Notes: generated from the sequence alone by a model not told the origin. A stretch of 64,000 nt of DNA from Planctobacterium marinum (GCF_020687805.1 NZ_JAJEWQ010000005.1:304799-368798), one strand, 5' to 3'. Positions 8,248-21,599 are shown, numbered from the stretch's first letter. Translations and numbers: made by a program.

Positions 8248-9150
8248 ATGGAAAAAAATCAAATTCAACAGTTTCACGACGAGGGTTATTGTTTAGTCGA
8301 AAATGGCCTTCCACAATCACTACTTTCCCGTTGGCAACATCTGGCCCAACAACTGGAAGAGCAGGCTGTTAACAGCCATAAAAACAATCAGCAACCTCAC
8401 GGTGCCGCCATCGTACAGGACAAAGCCGGTCCCAGACTCATGCGCTACGATGATATTTTTGCCATAGATGCCGAACTGGTATTGGAGACCCTGGCCACAC
8501 CGGCAATGTTGGACCTGACTAAAACCCTGTGCGGTAAAGGCAGTGTACCGGTACAAATGGATATACTCTATAAACAACAACACCCTCACCCGGTAATTAA
8601 ATGGCATCAGGGCGCACAGCACAGTCGCGATTATCCTTACCTGAATGTCGGTATTTACCTGGATGATGCGCCGCGTGGTGATGGCTGTTTGCGTTATGTA
8701 CCAGGCACACAACACAAACTCTACGATATCGAGGGCTTATCAAAAGAGCACGGCTGGGAAATCCCGGGCGTTGTTGAGCAACCGGCAAAAGCCGGGGATA
8801 TTTTAGTTCAGGATATGATGATCTTACACGGCTCACAACCGAAACGCTCTCCAGGTGTCAGGCGCACCATCTACATTGAGTTGCGGCCGTGGCAATCTAT
8901 TGTTGAATCAAAATCTCAATCTGACCATTGGGCTGAACTCAGAAAGCAATGGATGAGTTTAGTTTTGCAAAAAGATGCTGCCGCTATATGGCCACAACAA
9001 TGGCGGGAGGATTATCCTGATGCGCCAGAAGTGCAGCTATTAGTTAACGAAATATTAGAGAGAAGGGAACCGCCTCAACCTGCGGTCTGGGGAACCTTTC
9101 CGGTGGAATCAAAAGATTACCCGGTACCAGAGGATATGCTGGACTGGTAG
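8248..9150 (+). CDS. PhyH-family Fe/2-oxoglutarate protein with HxG instead of HxD
   Basis: The 300-residue protein has the phytanoyl-CoA dioxygenase (PhyH) fold pattern: DILYKQ, then KWHQG with His120-Gln121-Gly122, then YLNVGIYLDDAPRGDGCLRY, then distal His194 in LHGS and Arg205/206 for 2-oxoglutarate. The facial triad Asp is replaced by Gly122 (codon GGC at 8611-8613). Its neighbour 4 bp downstream keeps HQD at the same place. In Fe/2OG halogenases (SyrB2 has Ala, WelO5 has Gly) that loss makes room for halide, so halogenase chemistry is possible; loss of activity is the other reading. The rest of the active site is well conserved, which argues against simple decay. Confidence 0.85.
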   Translation: MEKNQIQQFHDEGYCLVENGLPQSLLSRWQHLAQQLEEQAVNSHKNNQQPHGAAIVQDKAGPRLMRYDDIFAIDAELVLETLATPAMLDLTKTLCGKGSVPVQMDILYKQQHPHPVIKWHQGAQHSRDYPYLNVGIYLDDAPRGDGCLRYVPGTQHKLYDIEGLSKEHGWEIPGVVEQPAKAGDILVQDMMILHGSQPKRSPGVRRTIYIELRPWQSIVESKSQSDHWAELRKQWMSLVLQKDAAAIWPQQWREDYPDAPEVQLLVNEILERREPPQPAVWGTFPVESKDYPVPEDMLDW

Positions 9151-9154
9151 ATAT

Positions 9155-10021
9155 ATGTGTCTTAAAAACAAGTATCAAAATGAAGGGTATTGTGTGGTTA
9201 AAAACGCCGTACCTTCTGCTTTATTAACCCGGCTGGATAACATGGCCAAAGCCCTGGAAAATAAGGCCTTGGCGCTATCCAGTGAACTGGATTTAGAGCA
9301 AGCGGCAGTGGACAGCCTTGAGGTACCCACAACGGTATTCAGGATAAATCATGTTTATCGCACTGAAGCTGCCCTGGTAAACCAATTATTAAGCTCACCC
9401 CAAGTCTATAAAGCCATAGTATCTCTTGGCGGTGGCGACATCATCCCTCTTGGTGTTGATATCAATTTTAAAAGTTCGCATGTTGCGGCCGTAGTGCCAT
9501 GGCATCAAGATTCAATTCACGATGGCACAGCCCCTTATTTTGCCATGGGTGTGTATCTGGATGACGCTGATGAAAATGATGGCTGTTTGCGCTATCTACC
9601 CGGCTCTCATAAACAAAAACAAGATGTTCATCAGCTGGCATCGCAGCATGGTTGGAATATACCACAGCACCAACAAGTGCCAGTTACAGCGGGGGATGTG
9701 TTATTTCACGACGTTATGACATTGCACGGCTCAACATCTAAAGTCAGCCCGGGTTCCAGACGAACAATTTATGTCGAATTTCGACCTGCCAAAGAAATAC
9801 TGGCGACAGGTTCACAAAGCGAAAACTGGGTAAATTTGAGAAAGCGTTGGATGGCACTGCTGCATGCCAAGGCCATAAGAATGAACGATTCAGATATGAA
9901 AGATGATTCCCATGTCAAAGAACTACCCTCAGAGTTTTACCAGGACTTATATGCCAACAGGGAAAAGCCTACGCCTTCTAACTGGGCGTTTCCCCCAGTG
10001 AAACGAGAAGATTATCCCTGA
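9155..10021 (+). CDS. PhyH-family Fe/2-oxoglutarate dioxygenase
   Basis: A 288-residue paralogue of the gene just upstream, starting 4 bp after its stop. The metal triad is complete: His117 and Asp119 in PWHQDSIH, and His191 in LHGS, with Arg202/203 (SRRTIYVEFRP) for 2-oxoglutarate. The central segment MGVYLDDADENDGCLRYLPG is nearly the same as in the first copy, showing a tandem duplication. Expected chemistry is hydroxylation of a small molecule; the substrate is unknown. The pair ends at a strong hairpin terminator. Confidence 0.87.
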   Translation: MCLKNKYQNEGYCVVKNAVPSALLTRLDNMAKALENKALALSSELDLEQAAVDSLEVPTTVFRINHVYRTEAALVNQLLSSPQVYKAIVSLGGGDIIPLGVDINFKSSHVAAVVPWHQDSIHDGTAPYFAMGVYLDDADENDGCLRYLPGSHKQKQDVHQLASQHGWNIPQHQQVPVTAGDVLFHDVMTLHGSTSKVSPGSRRTIYVEFRPAKEILATGSQSENWVNLRKRWMALLHAKAIRMNDSDMKDDSHVKELPSEFYQDLYANREKPTPSNWAFPPVKREDYP

Positions 10022-10025
10022 AACA

Positions 10026-10052
10026 AAAAACCCGGCACAGGCCGGGTTTTTT
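10026..10052. terminator. Bidirectional intrinsic terminator
   Basis: A CCCGGC-ACAG-GCCGGG stem (10031-10046) has an A-run before it and a T-run after it, so it can end the plus-strand dioxygenase pair and the minus-strand atp operon alike. Confidence 0.9.
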
Positions 10053-10068
10053 AATCTCTAAAATCAGC

Positions 10069-10485
10069 TTACTTGCGCATAGAGCGGATAACCCGCAACT
10101 GTGCGATAGCTTGCGCTAATTCGTGTGCCGCTTCGGCATAGTCAAAGTCAGAGCCTGGGTTAGCAATGTGCTCTTCAGCACGACGCTTGGCTTCCAGGGC
10201 TGATTGTTCGTCAAGCTCTTCACCGCGAATCGCCACATCAGCAAGAACAGTTACTGTGCCTGGTTGAATTTCCAGAACACCGCCGTTGATGTATATGTGG
10301 GCTTCTTCGCCATGTTGCTTCACTAAACGAACCATGCCGGGCTGTAAGGTAGTCAGCAATGGAGCGTGACCTGGATGAATACCCAGTTCACCTTCACTAC
10401 CAGTCACCTGAAGATGTTCAACGCGACCAGAGAACAAACTCTGCTCGGCACTCACTACATCCAGATGTGTTGTCATAGCTGCCAT
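10069..10485 (-). CDS. atpC: ATP synthase F1 subunit epsilon
   Basis: The 138-residue epsilon subunit closes the atp operon. It has the N-terminal beta-sandwich ([20 protein letters not shown], about 7-26, and [14 protein letters not shown]) and a C-terminal helical hairpin (about 90-138). It sits on the central stalk and inhibits ATP hydrolysis in bacterial enzymes. It starts about 60 bp after atpD, and an AGGAGG-type ribosome-binding site (ccctcct on the plus strand, 10489-10495) precedes the ATG. Confidence 0.96.
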   Translation of the reverse strand: MAAMTTHLDVVSAEQSLFSGRVEHLQVTGSEGELGIHPGHAPLLTTLQPGMVRLVKQHGEEAHIYINGGVLEIQPGTVTVLADVAIRGEELDEQSALEAKRRAEEHIANPGSDFDYAEAAHELAQAIAQLRVIRSMRK

Positions 10486-10546
10486 ATCCCCCTCCTACGG
10501 TGGACCCGGACTCAGGCGCATTGATTAACTCAATACGCCTGACCAA

Positions 10547-11944
<1,398 letters not shown>

Positions 11945-11963
11945 TTAATTTATAAACCTTTGC

Positions 11964-12824
11964 CTACACCGCAGCAGCACCACCAACAATCTCACTGATT
12001 TCTTGTGTGATTGCGGCCTGACGTGCTTTGTTGTATACCAGTTGTAACTCATCAATAAGGTTACCGGCGTTATCCGTAGCCGCTTTCATGGCTACCATGC
12101 GTGCAGCTTGTTCTGATGCTGCGTTTTCAACGACGCCCTGATATACCTGAGATTCAATGTAGCGAACCAACAATGTATCCAAAATCGGTTTTGGATCCGG
12201 TTCGTAGATGTAATCCCAGCGATGTTTTAAATCATCATCATCAGATTTTGGCAAAGGCAGCAATTGCTCAATTTCAGGTACTTGTGACATGGTATTTTCA
12301 AAACGATTGTTCACCAGGAAAATCTTATCCAGTTTACCTTCGTTGAATTGTTCCAACATCACCTGAACCAAACCTATAACATCACTGGCTGAAGGTGCTT
12401 CACCTAAACCGGATTCAGCAGCTAATACTTTGCCGCCGAAACGATTAAAAAAGCCGCAAGCCTTGGCACCAAGGGCCGCGAAATCAACTTCCACGCCTTT
12501 GCTTTGCCATTCCTTTACCGCTTTAGTGACAAGCTTAAACTCGTTGGTATTCAAACCACCGCACAAACCGCGGTCAGTAGAAATAACAATAAAACCAACG
12601 CGTTTAACTTCACGCTCTTCCAGATAGGGATGTTTGTATTCCAGGTTACCATGAGCAATGTGGCCGATAACCTTACGCATACTGACTGCATAAGGACGAC
12701 TGGCAAGCATGCGATCTTGCGCTTTTTTCATCTTCGAAGCCGCAACCATCTCCATCGCGCTGGTGATTTTTTGCGTATTCTTGATGCTGCCGATTTTGCC
12801 TTTTATCTCTTTACCGATTGCCAT
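11964..12824 (-). CDS. atpG: ATP synthase F1 subunit gamma
   Basis: Rotor shaft subunit, 286 residues from the preferred start. The N-terminal [20 protein letters not shown] and C-terminal coiled-coil helices (about 220-286, ending near [15 protein letters not shown]) are typical. Two ATG codons lie in a row; the second (12824) is 6 bases from AGGAG and matches the family start, while the first (12827) is only 3 bases away. It sits between atpA and atpD. Confidence 0.96.
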   Translation of the reverse strand: MAIGKEIKGKIGSIKNTQKITSAMEMVAASKMKKAQDRMLASRPYAVSMRKVIGHIAHGNLEYKHPYLEEREVKRVGFIVISTDRGLCGGLNTNEFKLVTKAVKEWQSKGVEVDFAALGAKACGFFNRFGGKVLAAESGLGEAPSASDVIGLVQVMLEQFNEGKLDKIFLVNNRFENTMSQVPEIEQLLPLPKSDDDDLKHRWDYIYEPDPKPILDTLLVRYIESQVYQGVVENAASEQAARMVAMKAATDNAGNLIDELQLVYNKARQAAITQEISEIVGGAAAV

Positions 12825-12879
12825 CATACTCTCCTGTGATTACAAGGAATGAAGCTGACGCTTCATTCCTTCGGGTTCA

Positions 12880-14421
12880 TCACCACGTTTGTGTTGACTT
12901 GAATTTCTCTAAGGCCGCAGCCAAAGCACCTTCAATGTCTTTGTTGTAATCACCAGAAGCGTTGATGTTGCCCATCAGCTCAGCTTCTTCACTGTTCATG
13001 TAAGAGTGTAAAGCCGATTCAAAATCCAGAACCTTGTTCAGTTCGATGTCTTTCAAAAAGCCTTTTTCTACTGCGAACAGAGAAACCGCCATATCAGCAA
13101 TGGACAGAGGCGCATACTGCTTCTGCTTCATCAGCTCGGTTACGCGCTCACCATGCTCTAACTGAGCACGAGTGGCTTCATCAAGGTCAGATGCGAACTG
13201 CGAGAAAGCCGCCAATTCACGGTACTGAGCCAATGCCAAACGGATACCACCACCCAGCTTTTTGATGATTTTAGTCTGAGCTGCACCACCAACACGAGAA
13301 ACTGAGATACCGGCGTTAACAGCAGGACGAATACCAGCGTTAAACAGGTTAGTTTCCAGGAAGATCTGACCATCTGTGATGGAGATTACGTTGGTAGGTA
13401 CGAAAGCAGATACGTCACCGGCTTGCGTTTCAATGATAGGTAACGCAGTCAGTGAACCCGTTTTGCCTTTAACTTCACCGTTAGTGTAACGCTCTACGTA
13501 AACCGGGTTTACACGTGCAGCACGTTCTAACAAACGGGAGTGCAAATAGAAAACGTCACCTGGGTAAGCTTCACGACCTGGCGGACGACGTAACAACAAT
13601 GAGATTTGACGATAAGCAACAGCCTGCTTAGACAAATCATCATAGATGATCAACGCATCTTCACCGCGGTCACGGAAGAATTCACCCATAGTACAACCAG
13701 AGTAAGGTGCCAGGTATTGCAGTGCTGCTGATTCAGAAGCAGAAGCTGCAACGACAATGGTGTGATCCATTGCACCGTGCTCTTCCAGCTTGCGCACTAC
13801 GTTAGCAATAGTAGAAGCCTTCTGGCCTACCGCTACGTAGATACACTTAATGCCGGTACCTTTCTGGTTAATGATGGCATCAACAGCCAGAGCTGTTTTA
13901 CCCGTCTGACGGTCACCGATAACCAGCTCACGCTGGCCACGACCGATTGGAATCATAGAGTCAACAGATTTGTAACCAGTTTGTACTGGTTGATCTACTG
14001 ATTGACGGTCGATAACACCAGGTGCGATTTTTTCAACAGGTTCAAAACCTTCAGCGTCGATTGAACCTTTACCATCAATTGGCTCACCCAAAGTGTTAAC
14101 AACACGGCCTAAAAGTGCACGACCTACTGGTACCTCAAGGATACGGCCGGTAGAGTTAACTTTTGTGCCTTCTTTTAAGTCTGCGTATGGACCCATGACA
14201 ACTGCACCAACAGAGTCACGTTCCAGGTTCAATGCAATCGCGTAGCGATTGCCAGGAAGCTCAATCATTTCACCTTGCATTACATCTGCAAGACCGTGTA
14301 CACGAATGATACCGTCAGTAACACTAACAATAGTACCTTCGTTGCGAGCTTCACTTACTACTTCAAACTGTTCAATACGTTTTTTGATCAGTTCTGCAAT
14401 TTCAGTGGAATTAAGTTGCAT
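12880..14421 (-). CDS. atpA: ATP synthase F1 subunit alpha
   Basis: The 513-residue non-catalytic nucleotide-binding subunit has its P-loop in [10 protein letters not shown] (about 169-178) and the N-terminal beta-barrel start ([18 protein letters not shown]). The alpha-subunit motif [19 protein letters not shown] is present. The length matches E. coli AtpA exactly. It is followed by atpG after about 55 bp and preceded by atpH with 14 bp between. Confidence 0.98.
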   Translation of the reverse strand: MQLNSTEIAELIKKRIEQFEVVSEARNEGTIVSVTDGIIRVHGLADVMQGEMIELPGNRYAIALNLERDSVGAVVMGPYADLKEGTKVNSTGRILEVPVGRALLGRVVNTLGEPIDGKGSIDAEGFEPVEKIAPGVIDRQSVDQPVQTGYKSVDSMIPIGRGQRELVIGDRQTGKTALAVDAIINQKGTGIKCIYVAVGQKASTIANVVRKLEEHGAMDHTIVVAASASESAALQYLAPYSGCTMGEFFRDRGEDALIIYDDLSKQAVAYRQISLLLRRPPGREAYPGDVFYLHSRLLERAARVNPVYVERYTNGEVKGKTGSLTALPIIETQAGDVSAFVPTNVISITDGQIFLETNLFNAGIRPAVNAGISVSRVGGAAQTKIIKKLGGGIRLALAQYRELAAFSQFASDLDEATRAQLEHGERVTELMKQKQYAPLSIADMAVSLFAVEKGFLKDIELNKVLDFESALHSYMNSEEAELMGNINASGDYNKDIEGALAAALEKFKSTQTW

Positions 14422-14435
14422 GCCCTTTTTCCTCG

Positions 14436-14969
14436 TTATGCTTGTAACGCGTCCGTAAGACGGTTGAGTTTACTCTTAATGGAGCCGTCGATAACCATGT
14501 CACCAGCCTGGATTACAAAGCCGGCAATCAATTTAGGATCCACGTTACAATTCAGCTTAACTTTTCGTGCAAGGCGTTTTTCCAAAGACTGACTGATTTC
14601 CTGTTGTTGCGCATCGGAAAGGTCCGTCGCTGATGTAACATCAACGTCAATCTCTTTCTCGTATTCCGCTTTCAACTCAGTAAACAGTACCAAAATCTCT
14701 GGTAAGGCCTGTAAGCGCTTGTTTTCAGCCAAAACTTTAATAAAGTTTTGGCCATTCTCATTCAATTGTTCACCGCAAAGATTGATAAACAAATCCGCTA
14801 AGGTTTCTGCTGCGACAGCGCCGCTGAGCATTTCTTTAACAGTTTCGTTTTTGGCAACTTCTGCAGCAAAATGCAGCATATCCAGCCAGTCAGTGACGGC
14901 CTGATTTTCTACTGCGTAATCAAATGCAGCATTCGCATAGGGACGAGCAACGGTTGTCAATTCAGACAT
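14436..14969 (-). CDS. atpH: ATP synthase F1 subunit delta
   Basis: The 177-residue delta subunit links F1 to the peripheral stalk. The N-terminal helical bundle begins with [17 protein letters not shown], and the C-terminal end has the family pattern [20 protein letters not shown] before a basic helix. It sits in the usual atpF-atpH-atpA order with short gaps (13 and 14 bp). Confidence 0.96.
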   Translation of the reverse strand: MSELTTVARPYANAAFDYAVENQAVTDWLDMLHFAAEVAKNETVKEMLSGAVAAETLADLFINLCGEQLNENGQNFIKVLAENKRLQALPEILVLFTELKAEYEKEIDVDVTSATDLSDAQQQEISQSLEKRLARKVKLNCNVDPKLIAGFVIQAGDMVIDGSIKSKLNRLTDALQA

Positions 14970-14982
14970 AGCTCAGTCTCCC

Positions 14983-15453
14983 TTATAGCTCGGTGACAAG
15001 TTTTTCAACAATGTCACTGTGTGCTGCTGAATCAATTTCACGAGCTAAGATACGCTCCGCGCCCACAACTGCCAGAGTTGCAACCTGTTTGCGAAGTTCT
15101 TCTTTAACACGATTACGTTCAGCTTCGACTTCGGCTTTACCTTGATCAATGATTTTGGCACGCTCTTCGTGACCGCGTTGAGTTTCCTCATCAACGATTT
15201 GTGTCGCGCGCTTTTTCGCTTGTTCAATGATGTCAGCCGCCTGTGCTTTTGCTTCTTTCATTTGCTCAGTTGCTTTTTTCTGAGCTAATTCGAGATCTTT
15301 CTCTGCGCGATCAGACGCAGCAAGACCATCAGCAATTTTCTTTTGGCGCTCTTCAATTGCACCCAACAGGTGGGGCCATACGTATTTCATACAGAAAAGT
15401 ACGAATACGATGAAAGCAATTGATTGTCCAATTAGAGTAGCGTTGATATTCAC
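14983..15453 (-). CDS. atpF: ATP synthase Fo subunit b
   Basis: The 156-residue peripheral stalk subunit has one N-terminal membrane helix (about 5-25, [19 protein letters not shown]) followed by a long charged coiled coil. It has the E. coli length. The gene is between atpE and atpH. Two copies of this subunit dimerise to hold the F1 head. Confidence 0.96.
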   Translation of the reverse strand: MNINATLIGQSIAFIVFVLFCMKYVWPHLLGAIEERQKKIADGLAASDRAEKDLELAQKKATEQMKEAKAQAADIIEQAKKRATQIVDEETQRGHEERAKIIDQGKAEVEAERNRVKEELRKQVATLAVVGAERILAREIDSAAHSDIVEKLVTEL

Positions 15454-15493
15454 AACCCCATCTCCTCTGTTCGTTAAAATCTAAGCCGTGTGT

Positions 15494-15757
<264 letters not shown>

Positions 15758-15830
15758 TTAAAGTTTAAAGTTGAAGTTTAAAAAATCTTCAGCAGCGCAT
15801 TTCCAAACTGGAAATACGATGCCGTTGAAT

Positions 15831-16673
<843 letters not shown>

Positions 16674-16704
16674 CTATCCTAAATGTTTAAGTTTAAAAAT
16701 CTTT

Positions 16705-17100
16705 TCAGGCAACGTGTTTGTTATTCACACGGTGCAAAATAATCAGTATTGGGTACTGCAGTAACAACATGCTGCAAAACCCTAAAATCACTTTCGCTTT
16801 ATCCAAAAAGGGAATTTGGTAAATGGCCATGAAAGCCAACAACACCAGCAACAATTTTAATTTGTTCCCTTTTTTCATGCTGTTTACGACTTCTCTGGTT
16901 TTACTGGCGCCGGAAAAGCGGAACACATAAAACGCGAAAACAGCATTGGTCAATACGCTCAATGTTCCACCAGTGACTACGGAGATTGCGGAGGAGAGGC
17001 CATCCATCAGAAAAAATACCATACCTGACAGGATGACTATCGCAAATTGCAAGACTAGCATCTGTTTGGCCAACCTTTTACCGGCTTTTGCCAAATCCAT
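16705..17100 (-). CDS. atpI: ATP synthase accessory subunit I
   Basis: A 131-residue protein with four hydrophobic segments, first gene of the atp operon. The GGTLSVLTNAVFAFYVFR segment is typical of the AtpI/UncI family, thought to help c-ring assembly or Mg2+ supply. Sequence conservation in this family is low, so position is the main evidence. Its promoter is about 50 bases upstream. Confidence 0.88.
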   Translation of the reverse strand: MDLAKAGKRLAKQMLVLQFAIVILSGMVFFLMDGLSSAISVVTGGTLSVLTNAVFAFYVFRFSGASKTREVVNSMKKGNKLKLLLVLLAFMAIYQIPFLDKAKVILGFCSMLLLQYPILIILHRVNNKHVA

Positions 17101-17147
17101 AAGCTAAGAGTTCCTCATAGGGTCACACAGAAACTTAAAGCGCGAAA

Positions 17148-17175
17148 AGTATACTGCTTTAAAACCAGTTTTCAA
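17148..17175 (-). promoter_or_regulatory. Likely sigma70 promoter of the atp operon
   Basis: On the minus strand TTGAAA (17175-17170) and TATACT (17153-17148) are 16 bases apart, 48 bases upstream of atpI. The match to sigma70 consensus is good. No operator was recognised. Confidence 0.55.
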
Positions 17176-17243
17176 GCCAAACCGCTCTAAGTCTGAAAGA
17201 TCCGGTTACATTATCATCACAGAATTACTTTACCGCGACGTTT

Positions 17244-18134
17244 TTATGAATTCTTTTCAATATGGGACAAAATCCCGTCTAATTGTTCCAGGGTGCCAAA
17301 GTTGATCACCAGCTTGCCTTTGCCTTTGGCATTATGAGAGATGGCAACAGTGGTGCCGAGATTTTCACCCAGACGATTTTCCAGACTTTTTACATCCGGG
17401 TCTTCTACCGGTTCTGCTTTTTCCGGCTTAGGTTGCATAATTTTGCGCACCAGTGACTCGGTATCTCTGACGGTTAACCCTTTGTTGGCCACCGTTTGTG
17501 CTGCTTCACTTTGTTTTTCACCTTCCAGGGTTAACAAGGCTCTGGCGTGCCCCATCTCAATATCACCGTGTTCCAGTAAGGTTTTAACATCCTCATTGAG
17601 ATTATTCAGACGTAAAAGATTCGTTACGGTGGTGCGGGATTTGCCTACCGCTTCGGCCACTTCCTGGTGGGTCAACTCAAATTCCAAAATTAATCTTTCC
17701 AGTGCCTGGGCTTCTTCCATGGCATTGAGATCTTCGCGCTGAATGTTCTCAATCAGGGCAATGGCAACAGCCACTTCATCCGGCACGTCTTTAATCAGGC
17801 AAGGCACTACGTCCAGTTCAGCAAGCTGCGCTGCACGCCAACGACGTTCACCGGCAATAATTTCATATTTGTTTTCAGCCATCTGGCGAACCACGATAGG
17901 CTGGATAATTCCTTGCGAACGAATGGAGGAGGCCAGTTCTTCCAGTGCTTCCGGAGACATGTCTTTACGAGGTTGATAGCGACCAGGCTGTAAAAATTCC
18001 ACCGGCAGTTTTTGTAATTCGCCTTTGTTTTCCGCTATCTCAGGCACATCATCGATTTTCACTTCGCGCTGTGTCTGGCTGGTTGCTAGCAAGGCATCTA
18101 AGCCCCGTCCTAATCCTCTTTTCTTCGCTGACAT
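17244..18134 (-). CDS. parB: Chromosome partitioning protein ParB
   Basis: The 296-residue protein begins KKRGLGRGLDALLA. The CTP-binding ParB/Srx region spans about 40-130 (LQPGRYQPRKDMSPE, then IIAGERRWRAAQLA), followed by a helix-turn-helix (LTHQEVAEAVGKSRTTVTNL, about 154-173) and a C-terminal dimer domain. It loads onto parS sites, two of which lie in recF about 17 kb away. It is coupled to parA upstream (127 bp gap). Confidence 0.96.
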   Translation of the reverse strand: MSAKKRGLGRGLDALLATSQTQREVKIDDVPEIAENKGELQKLPVEFLQPGRYQPRKDMSPEALEELASSIRSQGIIQPIVVRQMAENKYEIIAGERRWRAAQLAELDVVPCLIKDVPDEVAVAIALIENIQREDLNAMEEAQALERLILEFELTHQEVAEAVGKSRTTVTNLLRLNNLNEDVKTLLEHGDIEMGHARALLTLEGEKQSEAAQTVANKGLTVRDTESLVRKIMQPKPEKAEPVEDPDVKSLENRLGENLGTTVAISHNAKGKGKLVINFGTLEQLDGILSHIEKNS

Positions 18135-18261
18135 AATAATCTCTTGGACAATACTGGCAATTACCTGAAGGTAATCGGATTTTACAGGCCGGACGTCAGT
18201 CCGACCGCTTTGTCAAAACGACCTGGTATTGTCGGACCAAAGCCCGAACTACAGGTTTGAT

Positions 18262-19029
18262 TTACTTTTTACCCCGACGCAAAATTTCACCGGCCAGCGC
18301 CAGGTAGGCCTTGGCACCTGTGGATGATTTTTCGTAATACATGGCAGGCGCACCAAAACTGGGCGCTTCTGCCAGACGCACATTACGGGGGATAACGGTG
18401 CGATATACCTGCTCCCCAAAATGCCGCTTTAGTTGTTCAGATACATCGTTGGCCAGTCGGTTGCGCGGGTCGTACATGGTGCGTAACACGCCTTCGATTT
18501 TCAGCTGTGGGTTAACCACTGACGCCAACTTCTGAATGGTATCCAGCAGTGCCGTTAAACCTTCCAGCGCGTAATACTCACACTGCATAGGCACTAATAC
18601 GGAATCGGCTGCTGCCATGGCATTTACCGTTAACTGACTGAGGGAAGGGGGGCAGTCAATAAAAATAAAATCGTAGTGCTCGCGTACCGGCTGAATGGCA
18701 TTGCGCAGTCGCAATTCGCGGGCAAAGACTTCCATCAGTTTGATTTCAGCGGCAGTAACGTCGCCGTTGGCTGCCACCAGATGATATTTACCTGTGGTGG
18801 CTTCAACAATCACATCCTGAATCGGTTTTTCTTCAATCAATAACTCGTAAGCTGTTGATTCCACCTCGTATTTATCAATGCCACTACCCATAGTTGCATT
18901 GCCCTGGGGATCGAGATCTATCAACAACACTTTGCGCTTCGTTGCCGCCATAGAGGCAGCCACATTGACCGCGGTAGTGGTTTTACCCACACCACCTTTT
19001 TGATTTGCTATTGCGATTACCTTGCCCAA
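18262..19029 (-). CDS. parA: Chromosome partitioning ATPase ParA
   Basis: The 255-residue ATPase has the deviant Walker A motif NQKGGVGKTTTA (9-20), a DLDPQGNAT motif and IDCPPSLSQ. It moves ParB-parS complexes along the nucleoid. The reading frame opens with TTG (19029), two bases after the rsmG stop, giving MGKVIAIANQKGG as in relatives; no ATG is available before the Walker motif, so the TTG start is preferred. Confidence 0.96.
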   Translation of the reverse strand: MGKVIAIANQKGGVGKTTTAVNVAASMAATKRKVLLIDLDPQGNATMGSGIDKYEVESTAYELLIEEKPIQDVIVEATTGKYHLVAANGDVTAAEIKLMEVFARELRLRNAIQPVREHYDFIFIDCPPSLSQLTVNAMAAADSVLVPMQCEYYALEGLTALLDTIQKLASVVNPQLKIEGVLRTMYDPRNRLANDVSEQLKRHFGEQVYRTVIPRNVRLAEAPSFGAPAMYYEKSSTGAKAYLALAGEILRRGKK

Positions 19030-19031
19030 AA

Positions 19032-19682
19032 CTATTCTTCCAATTCTGTTTTTTTCATGGTTATCAGATAACGATCTGCGTCCAGTCCCGGTACTACAAT
19101 TTGCTCTGCCTTAAGCACAGAAAACTGCGCCGGCAAAGCCTGCAATTCCTGCTCAGGATATTGTCCTTTGAGCGCCAAAAATGCACCGTTTTGGTTAGTC
19201 AGGTGATGACACCACTGTAACATATCGGCAATTGACGCAAAGGCTCGACTGATAACACCATCAAAGGCAGAGTCGGGTTGAAAATCCTCAACCCTGGATT
19301 GCACAGGCTCTATATTAGTAAGAGATAATTCATATGCAACCTGTTTAATGAACCTGATGCGCTTTCCTAAGCTGTCTAACAACGTAAAATGTTTATCAGG
19401 ATTCATAATGGCCAGTGGAATGCCGGGTAATCCCGGTCCGGTTCCTACGTCGACATAGCGTTGTGCTGACAGGAAAGGAGCAATAGCAATGGAGTCCAGA
19501 ATATGGACATAAAGCATTTGCTCCGGATCTCTGACCGAGGTGAGATTATAGGCCTTGTTCCATTTGTGCAGCAATTGCAAAAAACTCAGCAGTTTTTGTT
19601 TTTGCTCCGCGGAAACAGACAAGCCAAGTTGTTGCACTGCATTATCAAAATCCAGTGCAATTTTTTCAAAGGGAAAATTCAT
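19032..19682 (-). CDS. rsmG: 16S rRNA m7G527 methyltransferase
   Basis: The 216-residue SAM-dependent enzyme (GidB) methylates G527 of 16S rRNA. The SAM loop is DVGTGPGLPGIPLA (about 77-90), and HILDSIA lies before it. Its ATG overlaps the mnmG stop (ATGA), showing translational coupling. Loss of this enzyme gives low-level streptomycin resistance in other bacteria. Confidence 0.96.
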   Translation of the reverse strand: MNFPFEKIALDFDNAVQQLGLSVSAEQKQKLLSFLQLLHKWNKAYNLTSVRDPEQMLYVHILDSIAIAPFLSAQRYVDVGTGPGLPGIPLAIMNPDKHFTLLDSLGKRIRFIKQVAYELSLTNIEPVQSRVEDFQPDSAFDGVISRAFASIADMLQWCHHLTNQNGAFLALKGQYPEQELQALPAQFSVLKAEQIVVPGLDADRYLITMKKTELEE

Positions 19683-21577
19683 CAGGCGGATTTACGCAAT
19701 AAACCGTGTTTTTTCAGATAAACCAATAATAACGAAATCGCCGCTGGCGTGATACCAGAAATTCGGGAAGCCTGACCGATAGTTTCGGGTCTGGCATCCG
19801 ATAATTTTGCCACCACTTCGTTAGACAACCCGGAAATAACAGAAAAATCCATATCCGCAGGGATCTTGGTATGCTCATTGCGCTTGGTGCGTTCAATCTC
19901 ATCCATCTGACGAGCAATGTATCCCGCGTACTTGATTTGAATTTCCACCTGTTCCGCTGCTTGCTCATTGGCATCCAGTAAACCGGAATCCAGTGCTGGC
20001 AATGACATCAGTGTGGCGTAAGTCATTTCCGGTCTGCGGATCAGCTCTTCCAGTGAGTGTTCGCGGGTAACCGGGTTTTTCAAAATACTGTTCAGCTCTG
20101 GTACTACCGGGTGTTTTGGATGCACCCAGGTAGAGCGCAAACGCTGTTTTTCCTGCTCTACCGCTTCCACTTTGGCATTAAACGCCTGCCAGCGATGTTC
20201 ATCCACCAAACCGGCTTTGTAGCCTAATTCGGTTAAGCGAATATCAGCGTTGTCTTCCCGCAGCAACAGGCGATATTCGGCGCGACTGGTAAACATGCGG
20301 TACGGCTCTTTGGTACCCAGGGTAGCCAAATCGTCAATCAATACCCCAAGATAAGCCTGTTCGCGACCTAAGATCAGAGGATCTTTGCCCAGTACCTGCA
20401 GCGCGGCATTAGCGCCCGCCATCAACCCCTGAGCACCGGCTTCTTCATAGCCTGTAGTACCGTTGATTTGACCGGCGAAAAACAGGCCATTCACAAATTT
20501 GGTTTCCAGGGTTTGTTTCAGATCTCTGGGATCAAAAAAGTCATATTCGATGGCATATCCGGGGCGAATGACATGGGCGTTTTCGAAACCGCGAATACTG
20601 TGGATCAATGCCATCTGGACATCGAACGGTAAACTGGTGGAGATCCCATTGGGGTAGACTTCAATGGAATTCAGACCTTCGGGCTCGACAAAAATCTGAT
20701 GCGTTTCCTTATCGGCAAAACGCATGATTTTGTCTTCGATGGAAGGACAATAACGTGGACCTATGCCTTCAATCACACCGGTGTACATAGGAGAACGGTC
20801 CAGTCCGGAGCGGATAATATCGTGGGTCCGGCTATTGGTGTGGGTGATGTAACAGGAAATCTGCCGCGGATGTTGCTCTCTGTTTCCCAGATAGGAAAAC
20901 ACCGGTAACGGTGTATCGCCCGGTTGTTCCTGCATCACAGAATAATCCAGACTGCGGGCATCCAGTCGGGCAGGGGTACCGGTTTTTAATCTGTCGACTC
21001 TGAACGGCAATGCCCGCAAACGTTTTGCCAGGGCATTGGAAGGGGCATCACCTGCACGCCCCCCTTGATGATTTTCCAGCCCAATATGGATCACGCCACC
21101 GAGGAACGTACCAGCTGTAAGCACGACTGCTTTGGCTTTAAAGCGCACGCCCATCTGAGTAACAACACCCACGATCTGATCGTTTTCGATAATAAAGTCA
21201 TCGCAGGATTGCTGGAAAATAGTGAGATTTTCCTGATGTTCCAGTTTATGACGAATGTGACTGCGATACAGCGCTCTGTCTGCCTGGGCACGGGTAGCCC
21301 GAACCGCGGGTCCTTTACTGGCATTTAAGGTGCGAAACTGAATACCGGCGTGATCGATGGCCACCGCCATTTCACCCCCTAAGGCATCAATTTCTTTAAC
21401 TAAGTGTCCTTTACCTATACCGCCTATTGCGGGATTACAAGACATCTGACCCAGAGTTTCCATATTTTGGGTTAACAGAAGCGTGCGTACACCTATTCTG
21501 GCTGCTGCTAATGCAGCCTCAGTGCCGGCATGTCCACCACCGACAATGATCACATCGTAATCTTGTGCGTAAATCAT
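19682..21577 (-). CDS. mnmG: tRNA U34 carboxymethylaminomethyl-modifying enzyme MnmG
   Basis: The 631-residue FAD protein (GidA) works with MnmE on wobble uridine. The dinucleotide-binding motif [17 protein letters not shown] opens the protein, with [13 protein letters not shown] at about 47-59 and a C-terminal helical domain that binds MnmE. The frame extends one codon upstream to TTG, but the ATG at 21577 is preferred, with AGAGG a few bases before. It reads away from oriC, as in E. coli. Confidence 0.97.
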   Translation of the reverse strand: MIYAQDYDVIIVGGGHAGTEAALAAARIGVRTLLLTQNMETLGQMSCNPAIGGIGKGHLVKEIDALGGEMAVAIDHAGIQFRTLNASKGPAVRATRAQADRALYRSHIRHKLEHQENLTIFQQSCDDFIIENDQIVGVVTQMGVRFKAKAVVLTAGTFLGGVIHIGLENHQGGRAGDAPSNALAKRLRALPFRVDRLKTGTPARLDARSLDYSVMQEQPGDTPLPVFSYLGNREQHPRQISCYITHTNSRTHDIIRSGLDRSPMYTGVIEGIGPRYCPSIEDKIMRFADKETHQIFVEPEGLNSIEVYPNGISTSLPFDVQMALIHSIRGFENAHVIRPGYAIEYDFFDPRDLKQTLETKFVNGLFFAGQINGTTGYEEAGAQGLMAGANAALQVLGKDPLILGREQAYLGVLIDDLATLGTKEPYRMFTSRAEYRLLLREDNADIRLTELGYKAGLVDEHRWQAFNAKVEAVEQEKQRLRSTWVHPKHPVVPELNSILKNPVTREHSLEELIRRPEMTYATLMSLPALDSGLLDANEQAAEQVEIQIKYAGYIARQMDEIERTKRNEHTKIPADMDFSVISGLSNEVVAKLSDARPETIGQASRISGITPAAISLLLVYLKKHGLLRKSA

Positions 21578-21599
21578 CAATAGCCTCTGTTAAAAATGG

